A DNA stretch of 64,000 bases from Kistimonas sp. bin40 (GTDB taxonomy: Bacteria > Pseudomonadota > Gammaproteobacteria > Pseudomonadales > Endozoicomonadaceae). The translations under genes were made by a program, and so were the position numbers. The notes beneath the pieces are model-generated. The model did not search any database. It saw only the letters and a program-made list of their open reading frames with translations, and had not been told where the DNA came from. The stretch spans positions 37,759 to 101,758 of the forward strand of contig MPMQ01000004.1 in assembly GCA_002238585.1 (NCBI GenBank). The letters run 5' to 3'. Shown piece by piece: positions 56,252 to 64,000 of this stretch (within the stretch, counting starts at the first letter, position 1; every line of letters starts with the position of its first letter).

Positions 56252-59200
56252 CTATAGCGAGGTTTCTTCGAATTCGGAATCGCGCTGCGCCTCCTCCACC
56301 ACCGCCTGCTCCCTGGCGGGAATCTCCACACTCAGATCATTGCGACTCATCACCATCAGCCTCCCCTCCGGCCTCAGATCATGCCTCTCTGGCCGCACCT
56401 GTCGTCTTTCCCAACTGCAGCCAACCGAAACAAAGACACCAAAACCAAGAAGGACACAGAGCCCGGCACCGACAAAAGAAAGGAAGGTCACCAGCCCTGT
56501 CGGCAAGGGCGCTCCATCGCGACTGTCATTACCGGAGGTGGGAGCTGCGGGAGCTGCGGGAGCATCGGAGAACCTGGTCCCGGCAGTCGCTGGCAGCTTT
56601 TGACTGGTAACTTTCACGTGCAGCCATCGCAGGCACCCCCCGCCTTCTGGCAAATACGCCTGCAAACAAGAATCGGATCCCCGCGAGCGCTGCAAGGCTC
56701 CCCAGGGCAGGGCTCTCAGACGTCCATCGCTGCCCAGAATCAGGTGCCTGCCTACGAACCCGGTACCCTTCCAGACGCCCGGCCAGTGGGGATCGATTGT
56801 CTGATTCAGGGCCGCACGGCGCAGACTGCGCGGGTACCCCGCCTCTGACAGGCGCAAGCTGTAGAGCCAATGACCGTCCCGGGCGAGCACCGCCGTCCCC
56901 CCCGGTTGTCCGGACAGATCAACCAGGCCACGCAGCCGACTGCTGCTGTTGTCAGCCCGATTGGCGAGGCTATAGGCCAGCACTGTGTCATCCTGCTGCA
57001 TCCACAGGTACAACCCCTCGTCTTCGACAGACAACAGCCGCGCCTGTCCCGCCAGGGCATTATACTGGTTCAGCTCGTAGTACAGATGGGTGGCGTTGGT
57101 GCCATTGAGCGACAGACTTGCCAGCTGAACCGGTTTGCCCGGCTCTTGATAGAGAAGATGCAGTGTCTCGTCCTGCACCAGAGCCTGCACCGGCACCCCC
57201 CGCTGCAACACGCCGTTTGCGGGCGGCTGGTACAAAAGTGCCCCGCCCTGCTGCGCGCCAGACGGTTCCCTCCCAGGCCCCGGGAGCCGGAAGCGGCTCA
57301 CACGCAGCAAGCCGTTGAGGTCATTCTCCCGCCTGAAAGGGTAGCGCTGCCGGGTCACCAGCAACCACTGGCTGTCACCCGGCGTCAAGGCCTGCACAAC
57401 TTCATTCGGGTAGTGGAGTCCGCCATCAAACGCACAAGGCAAGGGCACGGATGCCAGCGTCGGGAAAGACACCTCACTCAAGCGCAGGCTGTCATGCAGC
57501 TGACGCCAGTCGTCCGGCTCAAGGCTGTTGTACACAATAGAGTCCGGCTGGCCGGTGGCGTTATACGGCTGCTCGCACCTCAGGTTTCCCGCCTGATAAC
57601 CGGCCCTGTCAATCAGGCTTGATGCCATGCATTGCGTTCTTGCGCCCCGGCGGGAGAACAGCGGCACGCCTGCCAGCCCACCAGAGTAGAGCCGTACCTG
57701 CGCTTGCCGTGCAGGTCCCAGCAGGATGCGCTCGGCCTCGCCCCTGTGCGCCACTGCCTGCAAAATGCCGCCCTCCAGATTCCTGTGCTGCACCTGCAAG
57801 CTATGCACCGCCGCGCTGGAAACCAGACTGGCTCGTGCCACTCCTGGGGGTAGCTCTCCCGCTCCGGTCGCGTTCCTGGACGCCAGTGACGCGTCCAGGG
57901 AGCTGGCCCGCACGACATTGTTGCGACAATTGATCTGCGCCACCCATAACCACTCTTCGGCAGGGACTGGTACAGCAGCGGAACACCCCAGATCGCCGTA
58001 CCCCAGACTGGCACAGGCATGCCCCTCTGCGGCAAAAGATCCCGCAGTTGACCTGATATTGTCCGCGTCAGCCGTAAGGCTGTTGCCGTGCAGCAGCTCC
58101 TGCACACTGGCAATGCGGACCTGCGCACCAGCCGGGTCGCCCAACAGCCCCAGCGCAGCAACGCTGGCCCGGGCACTGCTGTTGGCTGGTCCCTGCCCCA
58201 TTTCATCGGTGTCAAACCGGTGGAAAGAAGCCCGGGCATACAACCAGTTTACTCCCAGCCTGTGCTGCACAATGCTCTGAGGACCGCCTGCTGCTATGGT
58301 CCCCAGCCCCAGACTGGCAACAGCTCTGTGCAAACAAGGCGGGCTACAGAACGCAGAGGGAGGCAAAGCCTGGGCCGACAGGCTGTTATAGAAGGCTCTT
58401 TCCAGTCGGACCTCGTTGCGCGCACCGACGGTCCTGGCCACCAGCCCGACCTCTGCGGTTCCTGCTCCTGCGGCCGCGAACCTGTTGTTGTGAAACCGGG
58501 TAATACGCAGAGAATTGGCGTCCTGCATCTCACCGATGAGCGCTGCCCGGCTGCCGTTACGCGTCTCCAGCTGACTGCCACCCACCGCAAGGGTAATGGA
58601 GCTGTCACGGATGGCCCCGAACAAGAGCGCATCGCCCTGCGGCCTGATCCAGTTGACGTGCAGCAAGTGCTCTCCACCCTCAAGACGGCCGGTGAAGGGA
58701 TGCGTGCTGTTGCCTATTGGCAGGCTCCGGGTCTGGTCGCCATCGATAACGGCACCTTTCACCAACCGATAGCAGCCATCGAGGTCGTCCTTGATGCGCG
58801 TAAAGTTGTCTCGGCCCAGAGGAATCCATGCGCCATTACAGGACGCAGAACCTCTGGTACGTTGACTGGCATGATCATCTGTCTCCTGTGGTGCGGCATT
58901 CTTTCTGCGACCCGGTGCAACAACAAAGTCGTCCAGCGCCCCGGCACGGCGCTGCTGGCGTAGACTGCCCGCTGGGAGAACGGAGCCGCTGCGAGCGCAG
59001 GCAGGGCGCAGCTGTTGCGCCCTGCCTGCTTTTTTCCGTTTTTTCCGCGACAAGGGTGCTGACCGACGCTCCCGAAGTTCGGTGTCATAACCGGCATCCG
59101 TTGTGGCGCGCTGCGCTGAGGCGGCTGTCTCCCGCACCCGTACCCCAGCGTGTTTTTTTGCGTGCACCTGTCGCGCGACCGAAGACGTTTGGGAAAGCCT

Positions 59201-59383
59201 CTGTGCGGTGCCGGTGGCCCGTTTGCGCCGCCCACCTGGCGCCACCCGTCGTGGACCTGCAAATGACAGGGCTGTCACTGTCTGCAGTACTGCCGCCCGT
59301 GCCCCCGGTTGACCAAGTCCTCCTCTGGCGCGACCGGTCTGCGCCGCAAAGTTGGTGTAATTGGTGGTGCTGACGTTATTCAT
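56252..59383 (-). CDS. Large single-span membrane protein, array family copy 4
   Basis: ATG 59383 follows AAGGTGAGATTTGAAG; an in-frame TTG two codons earlier is less likely. The 1043 residues are close to copy 5 through most of their length. Features in order: MNNVSTTNYTNFAAQTGR, SRKKRKKAGRAQQLR, STHPFTGRLEGGEHLLHV, GAIRDSSITLAVGGSQLETRNGS, CSPPCLHRAVASLGLG, QCMASSLIDRAGYQAGNLRC, WLLVTRQRYPFRRENDLNG, repeated LRR and DGHWLYSLR strands, a span VTFLSFVGAGLCVLLGFGV, and the tail RPERHDLRPEGRLMVMSRND...EFEETSL. The tail after the span is nearly identical to that of copy 3 although the ectodomains differ, so the tail appears to be under stronger constraint or gene conversion. Confidence 0.87.
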   Translation of the reverse strand: MNNVSTTNYTNFAAQTGRARGGLGQPGARAAVLQTVTALSFAGPRRVAPGGRRKRATGTAQRLSQTSSVARQVHAKKHAGVRVRETAASAQRATTDAGYDTELRERRSAPLSRKKRKKAGRAQQLRPACARSGSVLPAGSLRQQRRAGALDDFVVAPGRRKNAAPQETDDHASQRTRGSASCNGAWIPLGRDNFTRIKDDLDGCYRLVKGAVIDGDQTRSLPIGNSTHPFTGRLEGGEHLLHVNWIRPQGDALLFGAIRDSSITLAVGGSQLETRNGSRAALIGEMQDANSLRITRFHNNRFAAAGAGTAEVGLVARTVGARNEVRLERAFYNSLSAQALPPSAFCSPPCLHRAVASLGLGTIAAGGPQSIVQHRLGVNWLYARASFHRFDTDEMGQGPANSSARASVAALGLLGDPAGAQVRIASVQELLHGNSLTADADNIRSTAGSFAAEGHACASLGYGDLGCSAAVPVPAEEWLWVAQINCRNNVVRASSLDASLASRNATGAGELPPGVARASLVSSAAVHSLQVQHRNLEGGILQAVAHRGEAERILLGPARQAQVRLYSGGLAGVPLFSRRGARTQCMASSLIDRAGYQAGNLRCEQPYNATGQPDSIVYNSLEPDDWRQLHDSLRLSEVSFPTLASVPLPCAFDGGLHYPNEVVQALTPGDSQWLLVTRQRYPFRRENDLNGLLRVSRFRLPGPGREPSGAQQGGALLYQPPANGVLQRGVPVQALVQDETLHLLYQEPGKPVQLASLSLNGTNATHLYYELNQYNALAGQARLLSVEDEGLYLWMQQDDTVLAYSLANRADNSSSRLRGLVDLSGQPGGTAVLARDGHWLYSLRLSEAGYPRSLRRAALNQTIDPHWPGVWKGTGFVGRHLILGSDGRLRALPWGALQRSRGSDSCLQAYLPEGGGCLRWLHVKVTSQKLPATAGTRFSDAPAAPAAPTSGNDSRDGAPLPTGLVTFLSFVGAGLCVLLGFGVFVSVGCSWERRQVRPERHDLRPEGRLMVMSRNDLSVEIPAREQAVVEEAQRDSEFEETSL

Positions 59384-59862
59384 CTTCAAATCTCACCTTG
59401 CTGAGAGTCAGTCTGCACGCCAACCCGCCTCCAGGCTGGCTACAGACCCGGGCGGACATTCGCCACAGTGCCCCGATTTGGTCAGCGAGAAAGAAACAAG
59501 GTTCCGTGCCGGTAACAACCTTGCGACCGGAACCCTGGCCCGACATTTTTTCTGGCACCGGAGATACTGAAGAACAGGCACAGCTGCCTGAGGATGATCT
59601 ACCGCCCTGCTGCACCTTTCTGGCGCGCCAGCTGCCGCCGATGACGGCCGTGCCTGACCTGAGAGCACTTCCCTGATGCCTGCGCTGACAGCGGCCCGTC
59701 ATCTCATTGATATGGCAGGCTGACCTGCGCCGGAGATGTCGCCCTGGGTTTCCGCTACAGCTGAGGCAGCTGCTGCCCCCTGCCGGACGCCAGCCAGCCT
59801 TGTCAGCCCTGGAAAAACTCTCCGGCACCTGACGGGTACACAAGCGCCATTGAGGCCCGGTG
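59384..59862 (-). promoter_or_regulatory. Conserved upstream module of copy 4
   Basis: 479 bp without a gene, alignable with the spacer before copy 3 for most of its length (for example GTCAGCGAGAAAGA, GCCGGTAACAACCT and GAGGATGATCTACCGCCCTG appear in both). Probably the promoter and leader of copy 4. Confidence 0.58.
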
Positions 59863-62800
59863 CTATAGCGAGGTTTCTTCAAATTCGGCGTCGTCCTGCG
59901 CCTCCTCCACCACCGCCTGCTCCCTGGCGGGAATCACCACATTGAGATCATTTGGATTGACCTGCATCAGCCTCCCCTGGAACGCAGGAGGCTGTCTTCT
60001 CCCGGCGACGATTGACAATAGTGCTCGCCCAGAGGGGACAGCCAAGCCGACTCCACAAACACAGGCTACCAGCGCCAGTCCAGATCCCACTGCAGCACCA
60101 GCGATCAGACCCAGGTTGGACGCGTTGCCTTCAGTGCCCCCAATGCCTTCAGTGCCTCCAGGGCCCCCAGTGCCCCCAGGGCCCCCAGTGCCCCCAGGGC
60201 CCCCAGTGCCCGGGGGCTCTGTCCCTTGCGTTGCTGCCAGCCTTTGACCGTTACATATGAACTGCAACCATCCCAGACACCCCCCGCCTTCTGACAAATA
60301 CGCCCGCAAACACGAATCTGATTCACGCGAACGCTGCAAGTCCGCCACAGACAGGACTCTCACCCATCCGTTGCCATCCAGAATCAGGCGCGCGCCCGGG
60401 AACACAGATCCCTGCCAGACGTCCTGCCAGTGGGGATCAAGTCTCTGGGTGGTGGCACGGCGCAAACTGCCCGCCTGCTCCCCTGATGCGAGCAGGCTGT
60501 AGAGCCAGTGACCGTCCCAGGCAAGCAAATGCGTCCTCCCCGGTTGCCCGGACAGATCAACCACACCACGCAGCTGACTGCGGCTGTTGCCACCCGGATT
60601 TGTGAGGCTATAGACCCGCAAGAAGTTATTGCGCTCCATCCACAGGTACAACCTCTCGTCCTGGACAGACAACAGCCGCGCCTGTCCCGGCAGGGCATCA
60701 TACTGGCTCAGCTCGTAGTGCAGATTGGTGGCGTTGGTGCCATTGAGCGACAGCCTTGCCAGCTGAGGCGGTTTGTTCGGCTGCTGGTAGAGAAGATGCA
60801 GTTTCTCGTCCAGCACCAGAGCCTGCACCGGCATCCCCCCCTGCAACACGCCGTTTGCGGGCGGCTGGTACAAAAGCGCCCCGCCCTGCTGCGCGCCAGA
60901 CGGTTCCCCCGAACGACCCGGAAGCCGGTAGCGGCTCACACGCAGCAAGCCGTTGAGGTCATTCTCCCGCCTGAACGGGTAGCGCTGCCGGGTGACCAGC
61001 AACCACTGGCTGTCATCCGCCGTCAAGGCCTGCACAGCTTCATTCGGATAGTGGAGTCCGCCATCAGACGCACAAGGCAAGGGCACGGGTGCCAGCGCCG
61101 GAAAAGACACCTTACTCAAGCGCAGGCTGTCATGCAGCTGACGCCAGTCATCCGGCTCAAGGCTGTTGTACACAATCGGGTCCGGCTGACGGCTGGCATT
61201 ATGCGGCTGCTCGCACGTCAGGTTTCCCGCCTGATAACCGGCCCTGTCAATCAGGCTGGATGCCATGCATTGCGTCCTTGCGCCCCGGCTGGAGAACAGC
61301 GGCACGCCTGCAAACCCGCCAGCATAAAGCCGTACCCGGGCTTGCCGTGCCGGTGCCAGCAGGATGCGCTCGGCCTCGCCCCGGTCCGCCAGGGCCTGCA
61401 AACTGCCGCCCCCCACATTCCTGTGCTGCACCTGCAAGCTATGCACCGCTGCACTGGAAACCAGACTGGCCCGCGCCGTTCCTCCGGCTGGCTCTCCCGC
61501 TCTGGTCGCGTTCCCGGCCGCCACTGATGCGTCCCGGGAGCTGGCCCGCACGGCATTGTTGCGACAATTGATCTGCTCCACCCATAACCACTCTTCGGCA
61601 GGGACTGGCACTGCTGAGGAACACCCCAGATCGCCGTATCCCAGACTGGCGCAGGCATGCCCCGCCGTCGCGAAAGATCCCGCAGTGGACCTGATGTTGT
61701 CTGCCTCAGCCGCAAGGCTGTTGTCGTACAGCAGCTCCTGCACACTGGCAATGCGTACCTGGGCACCAGCCGGGTCGCCCAACAGCCCCAGCGCAGCAAC
61801 GCTGGCCTGGGCACTGCTGTTGGCTGGTCGCTGCGCCATTTCAGCCGTGCCCAACCGGTGGAAAGAAGCCCGGGCCTGCAACAGATTTCCTCCCACCCTA
61901 TGCTGCACAATTCTCTGAGGACCGCCTGCTGCTATGGTTCCCAGACCCAGACTGGCAACAGCTCTATGCAAACAAGGCGGGCTACAGGACGAAGAGGGAG
62001 GCAAAGCCCGGGCCGACAGGCTGTTATCGAAAGCGCTTTCCAGCCGGACCTCGTTGCGCGCGCCGGAGGTCCTGGCCACCAGCCCGACCTCCGTCGTGCC
62101 TTCTCCCGAGGCCGCGAACCTGTTGTGGTAAAACCGGGGAATACGCAGAGAATTGGCGTCCTGCATCTCACCGATGAGCGCCGCCCGGCTGCCGTCAAGC
62201 GCCTCCAGCTGACTGCCGCCCACAACAAGGGTAATAGAGCTGTTACGGATGGCACCGAACAAAAGCGCATCGCCCTGCGGCCTGGTCCAGTTGACGCGCA
62301 CGCCGTACCAGCCACCCTCAAGCGTGCCGGTGAAGGGATGCGTGCTGTTGCCTATTGGCAGGGCCCGGGTCTGGTCGCCATCGACAAAGGCAGATTCCAC
62401 CATCCGATAACAGCCATCCAGGTCATCCTTGATGCGCGTAAAGTTGTCGCGGCCCAGAGGAATCCATGAGTCACTACAGGACGCAGAATCTGTGCTGCGT
62501 TGCTGAACATGATGCTCCCATCGTACGGCATTTCCTCTGCGATCCGGTGCAACAGCAAAGTCGTCCAGTGCCCCGGCGCGGCGCTGTTGGCGTCGGCTGT
62601 CCGCTGAGGGAACGGAACCGCTGCGACCGCCGGCCTGACGTAGCTGTTGGACCCTGTCTGCTTTTTTCCGTTTTTTCCGCGACAAGGGTGCTGACCGACG
62701 TCCCCGCCGTTCGGTGTCATAGTCGGCATCTGTTGTGGAACGCTGCGCAGAAGCGGCCGTTTCCCGCACCCGGACCCCGGCCTGTTTTTTTGAGCGCACC

Positions 62801-63015
62801 TGTCGCACGACCGAAGACCTTTGGGAAAGGCTCTGTGCGGTGCCGGTGGCCCGTTTGCGCCGCCCACCGGGCGCCAGCCGTCGTGGACCTGGAAACGACA
62901 GGGCTGTCACTATCTGCAGTACTGCCGCCCGAGCCCCCGGTTGACTGAGCCCTCCTCTGGCGCGACCGGTCTGCAACGAGGAGTTACTGAAGTTGGGGGA
63001 GCTGACGTTATTCAT
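59863..63015 (-). CDS. Large single-span membrane protein, array family copy 5
   Basis: ATG 63015 follows AAGGTGAGGTTTGAAG. The 1050 residues: MNNVSSPNFSNSS; a weak hydrophobic stretch AAVLQIVTALSF at 30-41; basic region with SRKKRKK at 112-118 and RRQQRR near 141; GLUG-like HPFTGTLEGGWYGVRV and LLFGAIRNSSITLVV at 226-265; Cys pairs CSPPC, CASLGYGDLGC and QCMASSLIDRAGYQAGNLTC; WLLVTRQRYPFRRENDLNG; propeller-like DGHWLYSL units; a Gly/Pro-rich stalk; a span about 968-992 (LGLIAGAAVGSGLALVACVC); and a 58-residue tail ending EFEETSL. No ordinary signal peptide is visible, so how the ectodomain would cross a membrane is unclear. No known family is recognised. Confidence 0.87.
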   Translation of the reverse strand: MNNVSSPNFSNSSLQTGRARGGLSQPGARAAVLQIVTALSFPGPRRLAPGGRRKRATGTAQSLSQRSSVVRQVRSKKQAGVRVRETAASAQRSTTDADYDTERRGRRSAPLSRKKRKKADRVQQLRQAGGRSGSVPSADSRRQQRRAGALDDFAVAPDRRGNAVRWEHHVQQRSTDSASCSDSWIPLGRDNFTRIKDDLDGCYRMVESAFVDGDQTRALPIGNSTHPFTGTLEGGWYGVRVNWTRPQGDALLFGAIRNSSITLVVGGSQLEALDGSRAALIGEMQDANSLRIPRFYHNRFAASGEGTTEVGLVARTSGARNEVRLESAFDNSLSARALPPSSSCSPPCLHRAVASLGLGTIAAGGPQRIVQHRVGGNLLQARASFHRLGTAEMAQRPANSSAQASVAALGLLGDPAGAQVRIASVQELLYDNSLAAEADNIRSTAGSFATAGHACASLGYGDLGCSSAVPVPAEEWLWVEQINCRNNAVRASSRDASVAAGNATRAGEPAGGTARASLVSSAAVHSLQVQHRNVGGGSLQALADRGEAERILLAPARQARVRLYAGGFAGVPLFSSRGARTQCMASSLIDRAGYQAGNLTCEQPHNASRQPDPIVYNSLEPDDWRQLHDSLRLSKVSFPALAPVPLPCASDGGLHYPNEAVQALTADDSQWLLVTRQRYPFRRENDLNGLLRVSRYRLPGRSGEPSGAQQGGALLYQPPANGVLQGGMPVQALVLDEKLHLLYQQPNKPPQLARLSLNGTNATNLHYELSQYDALPGQARLLSVQDERLYLWMERNNFLRVYSLTNPGGNSRSQLRGVVDLSGQPGRTHLLAWDGHWLYSLLASGEQAGSLRRATTQRLDPHWQDVWQGSVFPGARLILDGNGWVRVLSVADLQRSRESDSCLRAYLSEGGGCLGWLQFICNGQRLAATQGTEPPGTGGPGGTGGPGGTGGPGGTEGIGGTEGNASNLGLIAGAAVGSGLALVACVCGVGLAVPSGRALLSIVAGRRQPPAFQGRLMQVNPNDLNVVIPAREQAVVEEAQDDAEFEETSL
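60131..60212 (-). repeat. 18-bp repeats coding a Gly/Pro stalk
   Basis: Tandem AGTGCCCCCAGGGCCCCC-like units on the plus strand encode GGTGGPGGTGGPGG in copy 5, just outside the membrane span. Copies 1-4 lack the expansion. Confidence 0.85.
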
Positions 63016-63616
63016 CTTCAAACCTCACCTTGCTGATAATCAGTCTGCACGCCAACCCGCCTCCAGGCAGGCTACAGACTCGCGTGGGACGAACCTCCCG
63101 CAGCTTCGGGTTGGGCAACAGGAACAACACAAAGTTCCCTGTCAGCAGATACAATTTTTACAGCGACCTGATGTCGGTGCCTTGTGACGCCGGGGACACT
63201 GGAGGATGGGAAGGGTCTGGCGCGGGTGATGCCTTGTGTGCGCCCGGTGCCGGACTGACGTCAGCCACAGCCGGCCCTGACAGCGCAGCCGCAGAGCCTG
63301 CCGCTCCTGTGAACGCGGCTCTATCCGTTCCTGCGGCTCGGCTTGCTGCCGGGCACGGGACCGCTGCATCAGTGCCTGATGCTGCAGCCTCTGCTGAGCG
63401 AGCCGGCCTTGTCACCGGCACCGGTCACATTGTGCGTCTGGGCGTCTTGCTGGTGTCGCTGGCAGGAGGAGAATACGGCCACCGATCCTGGAACCTCTCC
63501 GGCACCACAGTCGGCGGATTTGGGTGTGTGAGATACAGCCTGGCGCCGGCCCCCGCCTTCGCCGGGATGACGCCGGAGTACGCGAGCGCGCACTCCGGCG
63601 GTCAGCAGGAAAATTT
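63016..63616. other. Spacer upstream of copy 5 with strong hairpin
   Basis: 600 bp holding the family leader module (CAAAGTTCC and GCCGGGGACACTGGAGGATG blocks) at the left. A plus-strand ORF across it (63030-63683) is low-complexity and antisense to the module, so I reject it. At 63571-63600 a 9-bp perfect stem CGCCGGAGT/ACTCCGGCG encloses CGCG-AG-CGCG, preceded by CCGCCTTCGCCGGGATGACG, a form common in dispersed bacterial palindromic repeats. Confidence 0.5.
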
Positions 63617-64000
63617 TCAGGCTGTGGAAAACCGGGAATACTTTTTTTTCAGGACAGCGATGCTCTCTTCCATGGCGTTGTAAAGGGCCCGCCTCAAGCA
63701 TTCTGGCAGGTGAACGCTTTGGAAGACCGTTATAAATTTCATGTCTTCAGGATGCCTGGCAGCCTGTTGGGCAGCTCTGTCGAACAGTTTCACCACTTGC
63801 TCTTCCAGATTGTCCGGGAAGTTCTGGCGCAGGGTTTCGATGTCTGATTCCGTAACAAGCTTCAGGTCTTTCCAGAATTTCTTCCAGAGTTCGTGATGCT
63901 CCAGTGTTGGGCGCAGCACTATCCTTCTTACCATCTGCGCACGGGCCATTCCCTGCATTGTCATTGTGCGGATGAGATTATTGACTTCGGCGTTGCTGCC
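63617..64000 (-). CDS. Death-fold-like domain protein, C-terminal part
   Basis: The frame runs off the right edge, so the N-terminus is missing; an internal ATG at 63964 is unlikely to be the start because upstream codons (AEVNNLIRTM) align with the paralogue. The visible 127 residues match residues 353-470 of the protein at 34373: NNLIRTM with NAFIRKL, HHELWKKFWKDLKLV with FQNEWEHLWKKLGFA, and FITVFQSVHLPECLRRALY with FLPVFESEHMAEGLRRAIY. The intervening NLEEQVVKLFDRAAQQ helix fits a six-helix death-superfamily pattern (fold-level inference). The two paralogues flank the zinc-finger and membrane-protein blocks. Confidence 0.8.
   Translation of the reverse strand, partial: GSNAEVNNLIRTMTMQGMARAQMVRRIVLRPTLEHHELWKKFWKDLKLVTESDIETLRQNFPDNLEEQVVKLFDRAAQQAARHPEDMKFITVFQSVHLPECLRRALYNAMEESIAVLKKKYSRFSTA

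Noticed and set aside
63030..63683. 217-residue plus-strand ORF near the right end
   Set aside because: Ala/Gly-rich low complexity, antisense to the conserved leader of copy 5 and overlapping the palindrome and the death-fold-like gene.

Overview
The window looks like a chromosome segment of a gammaproteobacterium with a host-associated, probably intracellular life. The housekeeping genes are gammaproteobacterial: lolB, prs, corA, Pseudomonas-type trpGDC, hslVU, tsaD-folB, rsmD, asnS, hrpA, greB and folE. The accessory content resembles what is known of Endozoicomonadaceae and of intranuclear relatives such as Endonucleobacter. That placement is inference from gene content; no rRNA gene is present to confirm it.

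Layout. 1-17 kb is mostly conserved: the 3' end of lolB, prs, corA, a 1450-residue exported protein with an internal duplication, trpGDC, hslVU behind a near-perfect heat-shock promoter, tsaD-folB, rsmD and asnS. 17-24 kb holds a two-catalytic-domain chitinase (GH18, two chitin-binding domains, GH19), decayed DNA, a divergent IHF-alpha gene, and an IS5-type transposase pseudogene that is itself interrupted by a 203-bp element with 14-bp inverted ends and a 9-bp target duplication. tRNA-Pro(GGG), hrpA and greB follow.

30-47 kb is the striking part. Six long minus-strand genes and several relics encode arrays of eukaryotic-type C2H2 zinc fingers with TGEKP-like linkers. Most end in a conserved hydrophobic/acidic motif around LWxWL. 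A plus-strand gene between them encodes a coiled-coil protein whose C-terminal helical domain resembles a death fold; a paralogue is cut by the right window edge. Two IS200/IS605-type terminal palindromes and several finger relics show repeated rearrangement.

42.5-63 kb carries five minus-strand paralogues of about 1040-1110 residues, four of them in a direct array, with a zinc-finger gene and a folE with an unusual N-terminal extension between copies 1 and 2. Each has a basic, NLS-like N-terminal region, a GLUG-like and then propeller-like Cys/Asn-x-Ser/Thr-rich middle, one C-terminal membrane span and a short basic tail. Four of the five end in Thr-Ser-Leu, a class I PDZ-ligand pattern.

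Working model (inference): a bacterial locus for manipulating a eukaryotic host. Zinc-finger proteins could act on host DNA, the death-fold-like proteins on host signalling, the large family at host or bacterial membranes, and the chitinase on chitinous matrix. No secretion system lies in the window, so export is unproven for all but the chitinase and the 1450-residue protein, which have visible signal peptides.
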